From Clostridia bacterium (GTDB lineage: Bacteria > Bacillota > Clostridia > Oscillospirales > CAG-272): a stretch of 59,910 nt of DNA. Location: the NCBI GenBank assembly GCA_017536475.1, contig JAFXHH010000017.1:1-59910 (forward strand), in the 5' to 3' direction. Position numbers and translations under genes: made by a program. The notes beneath the pieces are model-generated. The model worked only from the letters and a program-made list of their open reading frames with translations, ran no database searches and was not told the origin of the DNA. How positions within the stretch are numbered: position 1 is the first letter of the stretch; each line of letters begins with the position of its first letter. Below are positions 28,343 through 35,299 of the stretch, in pieces.

Positions 28343-28678
28343 TTACTGAGCAGAGCGTCTTGCTTCGAAGCACTTACTGCAGTAAACGGGTCTGTCGCTG
28401 GAAGGCTGGAAAGTAAGCTTTGCCTCGCCGCCGCACTCGCTGCAAGTAGCGATGAAGTACTGACGCTCGCCTCTTTCGGCATTCTTTTTCTTGTCGCGGC
28501 AAGCCTTGCAGCACTTGGGCTGGTTCTTAAAGCCCTTTTCAGCATAGAAAGCCTGTTCACCTGCGGTGAATACGAACTCCTGACCGCAATCTCTGCAGGT
28601 AAGGGTGATGTCCTCGTATACTACCTCGGCAACCTCTTCCATACCTTCAACTTTTACTTCGTTTTCGCACATTGTCAT
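28343..28678 (-). CDS. Zinc-ribbon protein with two CxxC-type modules
   Basis: 111-residue soluble protein. First module: CRDCGQEFVFTAGEQ then CCKACRDKKK (residues about 28-31 and 56-60), a probable zinc-ribbon (zf-trcl type) in which the EQAFYAEKGFKNQPKCC stretch is characteristic. Second module: CSECGGEAKLTFQPSSDRPVYCSKCF (about 79-104), the CxxC-x17-CxxC type often fused to it. Function unknown; such proteins are common in Clostridia. GAGG lies 4-5 bases before the ATG. It follows the sigma factor gene by about 83 bp, where a weak TTGAAT-18-TATTAT pair could be its own promoter. Confidence 0.8.
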   Translation of the reverse strand: MTMCENEVKVEGMEEVAEVVYEDITLTCRDCGQEFVFTAGEQAFYAEKGFKNQPKCCKACRDKKKNAERGERQYFIATCSECGGEAKLTFQPSSDRPVYCSKCFEARRSAQ

Positions 28679-28761
28679 TTTACCTCACTTTGATTTGTAA
28701 GTTTCCCGTCACTCCGCTTTTACAGTGAGGGGAAAATATATAATAAACTCTCTTTGAGAAT

Positions 28762-29373
28762 TTATTCAAAATTGTTCTGATCGGAGAGCTTTGAGCGCAG
28801 CTTTCTTCTGATGCGGTATATCGCGTTCGATACCGATCTCGGATCTGCTTCTCCGATTGCCAAGGCGATCTCTGATGCCGACATTCCCGAAACGTAGAGC
28901 CACCATACGCGGTTTTCATAGTCCGAAAGGCTCTTTTTTATGGTTCGCATAAGCTCTTGGGCGTTTTCCTTGTCTACAAGCGATTGCAATGGGTCGCTAC
29001 CCTCTGCTGCGGAGCCTTCGGCAAGCTCAAGAGGAATTACGGTCTTCTTTTTTCTTCTCAAATAGGAACGGACGAAGGAAACAAGGCCGTTGCCTATACA
29101 GATCTTCGCATAAAGCCCGAATTCTACTTCCGCAGTGCAATCGTAATTGCAGACTGCATTTCCGAAAATAGACGTTGCTTCCCCGCGCAGATCCTCTACG
29201 TCCTGTGCCGACATATCCGCCAAAGTGTGCTTTGCGATCTGGCTCTCGATAAGGGGGGTGTATCTTCGTTTCAATTCAACGAAGGCATCCTGACTTCCCT
29301 CTCTTGCATGTGTTATCAGTTCGATAAGCGTATCTGCGTTCTCAAAAAGGCTGTCCTGACTGTTTTTGTTCAT
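28762..29373 (-). CDS. Sigma-70 family RNA polymerase sigma factor
   Basis: 203-residue alternative sigma factor. Region 2-like sequence spans about 15-110 (AREGSQDAFVELKRRYTPLIES to NGLVSFVRSYLRRKK), followed by an acidic linker and region 4 at about 140-195, with a helix-turn-helix YVSGMSASEIALAIGEADPRSVSNAIYRIRRKL. Size and region order recall SigH-like or ECF-like factors without region 3. No anti-sigma factor is adjacent; control may instead be transcriptional, since a consensus promoter and a repeat-rich upstream region precede it. The ATG at 29373 opens MNKNSQDSLF. Target regulon unknown. Confidence 0.85.
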   Translation of the reverse strand: MNKNSQDSLFENADTLIELITHAREGSQDAFVELKRRYTPLIESQIAKHTLADMSAQDVEDLRGEATSIFGNAVCNYDCTAEVEFGLYAKICIGNGLVSFVRSYLRRKKKTVIPLELAEGSAAEGSDPLQSLVDKENAQELMRTIKKSLSDYENRVWWLYVSGMSASEIALAIGEADPRSVSNAIYRIRRKLRSKLSDQNNFE

Positions 29374-29416
29374 TTTCCCTCTTCAAATCAAATAAAAAAG
29401 CCTATACATTGTATTA

Positions 29417-29445
29417 ATTATAACATTAACGGAGATTTAGGTCAA
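29417..29445 (-). promoter_or_regulatory. Sigma-A promoter of the sigma factor gene
   Basis: Minus strand TTGACC, 17-bp spacer ending AATGT, TATAAT, with extended -10 (TGT). About 44 bp upstream of the start codon. Confidence 0.87.
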
Positions 29446-29503
29446 CAGTTTTTTTTCGTCAAGGATTTGTACAATTTGACACAATTCGTTTACCTATGGT
29501 CAA

Positions 29504-29577
29504 TTTTGCACAAAAAGGTCTTCGCTCTTTTGTGCAGAAAAAGCACATACAAAAAAATAAATGTACCTTTTGCACAA
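29504..29577. promoter_or_regulatory. TTTTGCACAA repeat cluster upstream of the sigma factor gene
   Basis: The 306-bp gene-free stretch 29374-29679 is AT rich. It contains TTTTGCACAA at 29504-29513 and 29568-29577 and the inverted form TTTTGTGCA at 29528-29536; the first two can form a hairpin with a 9-bp stem. They lie 60-130 bp upstream of the sigma-factor promoter. Binding sites for a regulator are possible; the regulator is unknown. No small coding frame is convincing here. Confidence 0.4.
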
Positions 29578-29637
29578 TTTTTTAAAAAAAGTTTGTTAAA
29601 TATTACTTTGAAAACCTTGTAAAATTATCATCGATTA

Positions 29638-29669
29638 ACAAAAAAGCGCCTCCGATCGAGGCGCTTTTT
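29638..29669 (-). terminator. Terminator of the DUF4364 gene
   Basis: 12-bp stem AAAAAGCGCCTC/GAGGCGCTTTTT, followed on the minus strand by further Ts, 11 bp after the stop codon at 29680. Confidence 0.87.
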
Positions 29670-29679
29670 GTGCATAATG

Positions 29680-30231
29680 TCAATTAAATATAAAGTTAAT
29701 ATTGCCCGACAACAGAGCCATAACTCCCTTATATACCACCTCGGGATGATCGCGGAAGTTATCCTCCATTCGTTGAGCGCGGTTGGCGGTGTCGACGACC
29801 GTGCTGTTCTGCATTATCGTGACTCCGTTTTCCTTGATTATGCAAACGACGTTATATCTGCCGTCGTCTCGTTTCTCCACCCTGCTTGAGACCTTGATAT
29901 TTCTCTTCTTGAAGTCGAGGTAGCGCAGAGCACACTCAAGGCTCTTATCAAGGAGCGACGAAAGGATCTCACTATGAAGCTCGGTCGCCACAATTCTTCC
30001 CTTATCGGTTACGGTATACATCGGGTCTCCCGCCTCGTTCCTGCACGCCTCGTTGACGAGCTCTGCATCGAGCATCTCGTGGAACGACTCGGCAAAATCA
30101 AGATACATAACGTAGTCGTTTTGCATAACGATGTCGTTGAGTGTGACGTAGTCAAGGGGGTAATTTATATTCTGCATAAGGTAAAGCACAAATATCTTTA
30201 CGTTTCTTTTATCTCTGATGCGCGCGCCCAT
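29680..30231 (-). CDS. DUF4364 family protein
   Basis: 183-residue protein of the clostridial DUF4364 family. The first 90 residues (KIFVLYLMQNINYPLDYVTLNDIV, then FHEMLDAELVNE and YTVTDKGRIVATELHS) look like a PadR/winged-helix type DNA-binding domain, so a transcriptional regulator is plausible; the C-terminal half (about 95-183) is a beta-rich domain of unknown role. The start MGARIRDKRN at 30231 is preferred by family length, although GGAGG is 12 bases away; the frame runs on to 30375 only through the divergent promoter region. Single gene with its own promoter and terminator. Confidence 0.75.
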   Translation of the reverse strand: MGARIRDKRNVKIFVLYLMQNINYPLDYVTLNDIVMQNDYVMYLDFAESFHEMLDAELVNEACRNEAGDPMYTVTDKGRIVATELHSEILSSLLDKSLECALRYLDFKKRNIKVSSRVEKRDDGRYNVVCIIKENGVTIMQNSTVVDTANRAQRMEDNFRDHPEVVYKGVMALLSGNINFIFN

Positions 30232-30268
30232 TCTGTTCTTTTTCCTCCGAAAATTATGTGACTTATAT

Positions 30269-30297
30269 ATTTTACCACACTTTTGTATTTTTTTCAA
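30269..30297 (-). promoter_or_regulatory. Promoter of the DUF4364 gene
   Basis: Minus strand TTGAAA, 17-bp spacer ending GTGTGG, TAAAAT (extended -10 TGG). Divergent from, and about 10 bp away from, the hom promoter. Confidence 0.75.
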
Positions 30298-30306
30298 GAG
30301 TAACTG

Positions 30307-30335
30307 TTGCATTTTTTCAAAAAATATGGTATACT
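30307..30335 (+). promoter_or_regulatory. Sigma-A promoter of hom
   Basis: TTGCAT, 17-bp spacer ending ATATGG, TATACT, with extended -10 (TGG). Confidence 0.8.
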
Positions 30336-30389
30336 GTCTTTTGTATATTATTTTGTTTCTTCGCAAACAGATCAAGGAATGGTAAAATC

Positions 30390-31607
30390 ATGGTTAACGT
30401 AGCAATTCTCGGCTTTGGTGTCGTCGGATCGGGCGTCGCCGAGGTCCTGACACAAAACAAAAGCATAATCGAAAAGAAGCTTGACAAGGAGATCAATATC
30501 AAATATATTCTCGATCTGAGAGAATTCCCCGGAAATCCCTTTGAGAGCCTTGTTATTCACGACTTCAATATAATTCTGAACGATCCCGAGGTATCGGTCG
30601 TTGCAGAGATGATGGGCGGCTCACACCCCGCTTACGATTTCTCCAAGGCTTGTCTTGAAGCAGGAAAAAGCGTAGTGACCTCCAACAAAGAGGTCGTTGC
30701 TAACTTTGGCGCGGAGCTGCTTGAGATCGCAAAGGCACACGGCGTTGCTTATCTTTTCGAGGCGAGCGTGGGTGGCGGTATTCCGATCATTCGCCCTATG
30801 TGTAACGATCTTGCATCCAATAATATTACCGAGATCAGCGGTATTCTTAACGGTACTACCAACTATATTCTCACGAAGATGACCACCGAGGGCGCTGCCT
30901 TCGCCGACGTACTCAAGGACGCGCAGGACAAGGGCTATGCCGAAAGAAATCCCGCGGCGGACGTTGAGGGTCTTGACGCGGCGAGAAAGATCGTTATCCT
31001 AGCCGCCCTTGCCTTTGGTAAGTCGATCTCGCCGAATGACATTTACGTTGAGGGTATTACTAATATTGCAACCTCCGACGTCGAGATGGCTAACGGCTTC
31101 GGTTACGCTATAAAGCTTATAGGTCACGCGAAGATGGTGGATGGCAAGATTCTTGCTATGGTCTCTCCCAGACTTGTGCCCCACTCGAATCCTCTTTCGG
31201 GAATAAACGGCGTATTCAACGGAATTCTGCTCGGCGCGGATATGGTTGGTGAGGTCATGTTCTACGGTCCCGGCGCAGGCAAGCTTCCCACGGCAAGCGC
31301 GGTCTGTGCTGACATCGTTGACGCGATCGCGCACGCTGACGGCTCGATCAAGCTTCCCGAATTCAAGATTGCAGATGCTTCGGATATTGCCGACGTCGAA
31401 TCTTACTCTTGCAAGAGATTTTTCGTGTTTGACAAGTGCCCCGAGTGCGCGCTTGATTCAAAGATCGCGGAAAAGTGCTTCGGTCCTATTTCCAATTTTG
31501 CAATTTACGGCGACAAGGTCGCGCTTATAACCGAGGAAATGAGCGAAAAGAACGCGGCTGCGCTTTGCGCGAAGCTTAACGGCTGTAAGGCTTACCGCCT
31601 GTTGTAA
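30390..31607 (+). CDS. hom: Homoserine dehydrogenase
   Basis: Reduces aspartate semialdehyde to homoserine with NAD(P)H, the branch leading to threonine and methionine; cytoplasmic. The 405-residue product has the Rossmann GFGVVGSGVAEVL (about 8-20), VVTSNKEVVANFG (about 102-114, with the conserved Lys), EASVGGGIPIIRP and the family signature NGTTNYILTKM (about 160-170), then the catalytic Asp/Lys region AERNPAADVEGLDAARK. The C-terminal 70 residues are a short ACT-like region that may sense threonine. The start at 30390 begins at the Rossmann strand; AAGGA is about 11 bases upstream. The downstream metF-metH cluster would use its product for methionine. Confidence 0.96.
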   Translation: MVNVAILGFGVVGSGVAEVLTQNKSIIEKKLDKEINIKYILDLREFPGNPFESLVIHDFNIILNDPEVSVVAEMMGGSHPAYDFSKACLEAGKSVVTSNKEVVANFGAELLEIAKAHGVAYLFEASVGGGIPIIRPMCNDLASNNITEISGILNGTTNYILTKMTTEGAAFADVLKDAQDKGYAERNPAADVEGLDAARKIVILAALAFGKSISPNDIYVEGITNIATSDVEMANGFGYAIKLIGHAKMVDGKILAMVSPRLVPHSNPLSGINGVFNGILLGADMVGEVMFYGPGAGKLPTASAVCADIVDAIAHADGSIKLPEFKIADASDIADVESYSCKRFFVFDKCPECALDSKIAEKCFGPISNFAIYGDKVALITEEMSEKNAAALCAKLNGCKAYRLL

Positions 31608-31632
31608 TATCTGAAAGGCTTGGTAAATATTT

Positions 31633-32361
31633 TTGAACAAAAAAAATAACAAGGGCTGTGCTTCGGGAATTCTCGGAACGCTTTGTGTAGTTCTCGGAGT
31701 TGCGGTTTACGCAATAATATCTTCTCTGCTGAATCGGCTTTTTGTCGGCATAAGATTCGGAGACGAGGTGGCATGTGCGTTGCTGCCTATGACGCTGACG
31801 GGGTTGACCGTTGCATTCGTGCTTTACGAGGTGATATTTATAGTCTGGCAGGTCAAGCTCTCGCAGATAGCCTCGAAAAACGGCGACGGCGCGAAGATGG
31901 ACAAGATATTCAAGCTTGTGGCGGTCGGTTGTATCACCGCTTCTCTGCTCTTTGCGATCTTCAGTGCCAACACGTACACCGAGCTTCGCGAGGATTCGAT
32001 CTCCAAGGTCTGCTTTGTAACTACCAAGGAGTACAAGTGGAACGAGAAAAACGACGTTATACGCTACTCGTTCGCGTGCGACGAGGAAGGCGGACTTACA
32101 TTTAAGATAACGATGAAGGACGGCGAGGTTGTTGAGCTTCTCGGATCTGTGACCTCTCTTTCGGACTCGTTCAAGGAGAAATTCAGCACCGACAAGGTCA
32201 ATTTGCTTGCTTACGCGGCGCATCTCTCGGAGCAATTCGATAATAGCGGATTTATCATTGAGAAAAGCGTCAGTGAGGCAAGTATTAAGAACGCCGAGAG
32301 CGTTTACAAGGAAAAGCATCCTGAAATATGGGAGCAGATTGAGATAATTATTTTTGATTAA
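31633..32361 (+). CDS. Membrane protein of unknown function
   Basis: 242 residues starting with TTG. Three hydrophobic helices are visible: about 9-33 (SGILGTLCVVLGVAVYAIIS), 47-75 and 94-110. The rest (about 115-242) is a soluble acidic domain ending with a predicted helix. I do not recognise the family. The sequence MNKKNNKGC could hint at a cytoplasmic N-terminus. It follows hom by 25 bp with no promoter in between and is ended by a terminator, so it is probably co-transcribed. The start is uncertain: no good ribosome binding site stands at the usual distance from the TTG. Confidence 0.6.
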   Translation: MNKKNNKGCASGILGTLCVVLGVAVYAIISSLLNRLFVGIRFGDEVACALLPMTLTGLTVAFVLYEVIFIVWQVKLSQIASKNGDGAKMDKIFKLVAVGCITASLLFAIFSANTYTELREDSISKVCFVTTKEYKWNEKNDVIRYSFACDEEGGLTFKITMKDGEVVELLGSVTSLSDSFKEKFSTDKVNLLAYAAHLSEQFDNSGFIIEKSVSEASIKNAESVYKEKHPEIWEQIEIIIFD

Positions 32362-32365
32362 AATA

Positions 32366-32404
32366 AAAAGGTTGTTCTTTGCAAATTGCATTGAACAACC
32401 TTTT
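32366..32404. terminator. Bidirectional terminator after hom unit
   Basis: 12-bp stem AAAAGGTTGTTC/GAACAACCTTTT with a 15-base loop between convergent genes; T tracts occur on both sides. Confidence 0.82.
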
Positions 32405-32423
32405 GTTTTGGTTGCAAACAGAT

Positions 32424-32909
32424 TTATTGAGGTTTGTTTTGACGATCCCAAATATAGCCGTTAACCATTCTGGTTGAATAATAAGATGCCTGCCATTCTT
32501 CAACGCGCACGGATTGCTCCAAATCATTTATCCATTGATAATAATGAACTATCTCGTGTGCTATTGAACGAAGAATTGTGAAAGCGGCCGATTCAACACC
32601 TAACTCACCTGACATCTCATAATAATCTCCTGCGGATACACGGATATACGGCTCTTGCATTTTGTCAAACGGACCTAAAAAAGTTGCGCTGACAAGCTCT
32701 CCATCTGAAGCCTTGACGTAGGGTGAGGATTTAACATACAGAGAAACTCTTATCGGGAAAAAGTAATACTGTCGCATCCATTTGCAAAATTTCTTACATT
32801 CCGATTTAACAAACGGATCAACATCTTTATCAATTCGAAGCCTTAGTCCTCTTCTTACGTCCTTATCCTCATAAAAATCATATCCTTTGGTAATGTCAAA
32901 CAAATTCAT
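32424..32909 (-). CDS. Small HExxH-motif protein, putative metallopeptidase-like
   Basis: 161-residue soluble protein with no signal peptide. It carries AHEIVHYYQW near residue 117-126, an HExxH zinc-binding motif, and a downstream Glu in RVEEWQASYYSTR (about 137-149) that could be the third ligand as in gluzincins. The rest is unlike a family I know. Codon use is more AT rich than flanking rarA and hom, which suggests recent acquisition. GGAG stands 6-7 bases before the ATG. It is 49 bp downstream of rarA, and may be transcribed with it or alone. Peptidase activity is inference from the motif. Confidence 0.65.
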   Translation of the reverse strand: MNLFDITKGYDFYEDKDVRRGLRLRIDKDVDPFVKSECKKFCKWMRQYYFFPIRVSLYVKSSPYVKASDGELVSATFLGPFDKMQEPYIRVSAGDYYEMSGELGVESAAFTILRSIAHEIVHYYQWINDLEQSVRVEEWQASYYSTRMVNGYIWDRQNKPQ

Positions 32910-32957
32910 TTTTCACTCCAAAACAAATCACCGCTTGGGCGATTTCTTCGAAAAAAA

Positions 32958-34175
32958 TTATTTACCCTTTATCTTTTTCCAATATTCCTCTGCCGCTTTT
33001 TCGGTTTTATTGTCTCCGTAGAAATAATATTTCTTATTTTTGAGGTCATCGGGCAGGTATTGCTGCTCGACGTAACGGTTCGGGTAGTCGTGGGGGTATT
33101 TATAGCCCTTGAAAAGCGGGCTTTGTAGGTGGACGGGAGGGGTCAATCCCTTGCCTGCTCTGACATCCTCTAGCGCGGCGTCGACCGCGAGGTGCTGGGT
33201 GTTGGATTTCGGGGCGGTAGCGAGCATTATTGCCGCGTGTCCAAGCGGTATTCTTGCCTCGGGCAGACCGAGCTCGCGCGCAGAGTCACAGCACGCCTTG
33301 ACTATGACCGGTGCGATCGGGTACGCGAGTCCGATATCCTCGCTTGCGATAACCTGCAATCTGCGGCAGAGCGAGATGATGTCTCCCTGCTCTACCATTT
33401 TCGCGACGTAAAATGCCGCCGCATCGGGATCGGAGCCGCGGATAGATTTTTGCAGACAACCGAGCATATCGTAGTGCACGTCGTCGTTATAGTTTCCGAC
33501 TCCGTAGTTGAACTGATCTGCATCGGCGGGGGTTATCTCGTTCTCTGCTGAAAAATACGCGTTTTCAAAGAGTCCGATGGCGCGGCGCACGTCTCCGCCT
33601 GCCGCCTTGGCGATATATTCCGCTGTCTTTTCGGATACGGTCTTTTGCGCCCCGTTTTCGTTATTGAGATAGTCAAGCGCGCGATAAAGCATTTTTGCAC
33701 ACTCGCTTGCCTCGACAGGCTTGAACTCAAAGAGCGACGAGCGAGAGATTATCGCGTTGTATATGTAAAAATGCGGATTTTCGGTCGTTGACGCGATAAG
33801 TGTTACTCTGCCGTCCTCGATATATTCGAGCAGAGACTGTTGTTGCTTTCTGTTGAAATACTGGATCTCGTCGATATACAGAAGCGTTCCGTTTGAGCCG
33901 AAAAGACTCGCCGAGCCTGCGAGCACCTCCTTTACGTCGGAGAGCGATGCACTCGTGGCGTTCAGGCGGTGAAAGTCCATTCCCGATTGCTTTGCAATTA
34001 TTGATGCGGCGGTGGTCTTTCCCGTGCCGGGAGGGCCGAAAAAGATCATATTCGTGATCCTGCCGCCGTTCATCATTCTGCGAATGACGCCACGCTCACC
34101 GAAAAGGTGCTTCTGACCTGCTATATCGTCTATTGTTTGCGGACGAAGAATATCCGCAAGCTGTGCGTTTCTCAT
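32958..34175 (-). CDS. rarA: Replication-associated recombination protein RarA (MgsA)
   Basis: AAA+ ATPase of the RarA/WRNIP1 family that acts at stalled replication forks. The 405-residue product begins RNAQLADILRPQTIDDIAGQKHL, with Walker A GPPGTGKT (47-54), Walker B LLYIDEIQYFN, sensor ASTTENPHF and a C-terminal MgsA tetramerisation domain with GLAYP, LPEARIPLGHAAIMLATAPKSN and PHDYPNRYVEQQYLP. ATG at 34175 follows AGGAAG; an upstream TTG is rejected. It is 17 bp downstream of cysK, probably in one operon with it. Confidence 0.95.
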   Translation of the reverse strand: MRNAQLADILRPQTIDDIAGQKHLFGERGVIRRMMNGGRITNMIFFGPPGTGKTTAASIIAKQSGMDFHRLNATSASLSDVKEVLAGSASLFGSNGTLLYIDEIQYFNRKQQQSLLEYIEDGRVTLIASTTENPHFYIYNAIISRSSLFEFKPVEASECAKMLYRALDYLNNENGAQKTVSEKTAEYIAKAAGGDVRRAIGLFENAYFSAENEITPADADQFNYGVGNYNDDVHYDMLGCLQKSIRGSDPDAAAFYVAKMVEQGDIISLCRRLQVIASEDIGLAYPIAPVIVKACCDSARELGLPEARIPLGHAAIMLATAPKSNTQHLAVDAALEDVRAGKGLTPPVHLQSPLFKGYKYPHDYPNRYVEQQYLPDDLKNKKYYFYGDNKTEKAAEEYWKKIKGK

Positions 34176-34191
34176 TTCGTTTCTTCCTTTT

Positions 34192-35118
34192 TTATTCAAA
34201 TACTCCCGCCGAGAGATATCTTTCTCCCGTGTCGGGCAGGATGACTACTATATTTTTTCCTTTATTTTCGGGATCTGTCGCTATCTTACAAGTTGCCGCA
34301 AGTGCCGCCCCAGACGAGATGCCGACGAGCAAGCCGTCGCTCTTGGCTATGTCTCTTGCGCCCTCGTAGGCTTCGTCATCAGTAACGGTCACTACTCTAT
34401 CAATGACCGACGTATCAAGAGTTTCGGGCAGGAAGCCTGCGCCGATGCCCTGAATTTTATGTACTCCCACTCTACCTTCACTAAGATAAGGCGAAGCGGA
34501 CGGCTCAACTCCGATAACTTTAATATCGGGTTTTTGCTCCTTTAAAAATCTTCCCGTGCCGCTGATCGTACCACCCGTGCCCACACAAGCGATCAGAATA
34601 TCTACATTGCCGTCGGTATCCTGCCATATTTCAGGACCCGTGGTCTTATAATGTGCTTCGGGGTTTGAGGGGTTTGTGAATTGACCGACGATCATTGAGC
34701 CCTCGATGCTGCTTTCAAGCTCCTCTGCCTTTTGGATCGCACCCTGCATACCGAGTGCGCCGTCCGTGAGCACGAGCCTTGCGCCGTACGCGCTCATAAG
34801 TGCTCTGCGCTCTGCCGACATTGTATCGGGCATAACGATGATGAGCTTATATCCCCTTGCGGCGCAAAGGGCGGCAAGTCCGATACCCGTATTTCCCGAT
34901 GTCGCCTCAATAAGCGTGCTGTTTTTGGTCAACTTGCCTTCTTTTTCGTATTTTTCGATCATTTCCCTTGCAACACGGTCCTTGACCGAGCCTGCCGGGT
35001 TAAAAAATTCCACCTTAGCGTATATTTTCGCTGCTGATGAGATTTTTTGTTCAAAATTCGTCAGCTCAAGCAACGGAGTTTTGCCGACGAGTTCAAAGAC
35101 GGAGCTGTATATCTTCAA
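34192..35118 (-). CDS. cysK: Cysteine synthase A (O-acetylserine sulfhydrylase)
   Basis: PLP enzyme that makes cysteine from O-acetylserine and sulfide. The 308-residue product has the PLP Lys46 in PAGSVKDR, the substrate loop TSGNTGIGLA (about 70-79), and the phosphate-binding loop GTGGTISGTG (about 178-187), with SSGAALAA near the end. It starts with TTG at 35118, GAGGG lying 7-8 bases upstream; no in-frame ATG fits. A fully consensus promoter precedes it. The product feeds sulfur into the methionine genes further along the window. Confidence 0.96.
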   Translation of the reverse strand: MKIYSSVFELVGKTPLLELTNFEQKISSAAKIYAKVEFFNPAGSVKDRVAREMIEKYEKEGKLTKNSTLIEATSGNTGIGLAALCAARGYKLIIVMPDTMSAERRALMSAYGARLVLTDGALGMQGAIQKAEELESSIEGSMIVGQFTNPSNPEAHYKTTGPEIWQDTDGNVDILIACVGTGGTISGTGRFLKEQKPDIKVIGVEPSASPYLSEGRVGVHKIQGIGAGFLPETLDTSVIDRVVTVTDDEAYEGARDIAKSDGLLVGISSGAALAATCKIATDPENKGKNIVVILPDTGERYLSAGVFE

Positions 35119-35148
35119 AATAACACCCTCTTTCTTACTATCCTATAA

Positions 35149-35177
35149 ATTATATCACATAACCCTGATTTTGTCAA
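35149..35177 (-). promoter_or_regulatory. Sigma-A promoter of cysK
   Basis: Minus strand TTGACA, 17-bp spacer, TATAAT, with extended -10 in GTTATGTGATATAATT. The same 16 bases occur in the divergent promoter at 35236-35264. Confidence 0.9.
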
Positions 35178-35235
35178 TCGCGGTGTTAAAATAGCCGGCA
35201 TTTTTGTTTTTTCTCGGTTATTTTCCGTAAACTTC

Positions 35236-35264
35236 TTGATTTTATTGAAGTTATGTGATATAAT
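35236..35264 (+). promoter_or_regulatory. Sigma-A promoter of the esterase lipoprotein gene
   Basis: TTGATT, 17-bp spacer ending ATGTGA, TATAAT. Sixteen bases (GTTATGTGATATAATT) match the cysK promoter. Confidence 0.85.
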
Positions 35265-35299
35265 TGTAAGGTTGATACTTTATGAAAGGAACTTTGAGT

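Noticed and set aside
28686..28735. Hairpin between the sigma factor and zinc-ribbon genes as a terminator
   Set aside because: CCC-TCACT/AGTGA-GGG can pair but no T tract follows on the minus strand.
31576..32451. Minus-strand frame overlapping the membrane protein gene and terminator
   Set aside because: It runs through a bidirectional terminator and has no ribosome binding site; the plus frame has membrane helices and follows hom.
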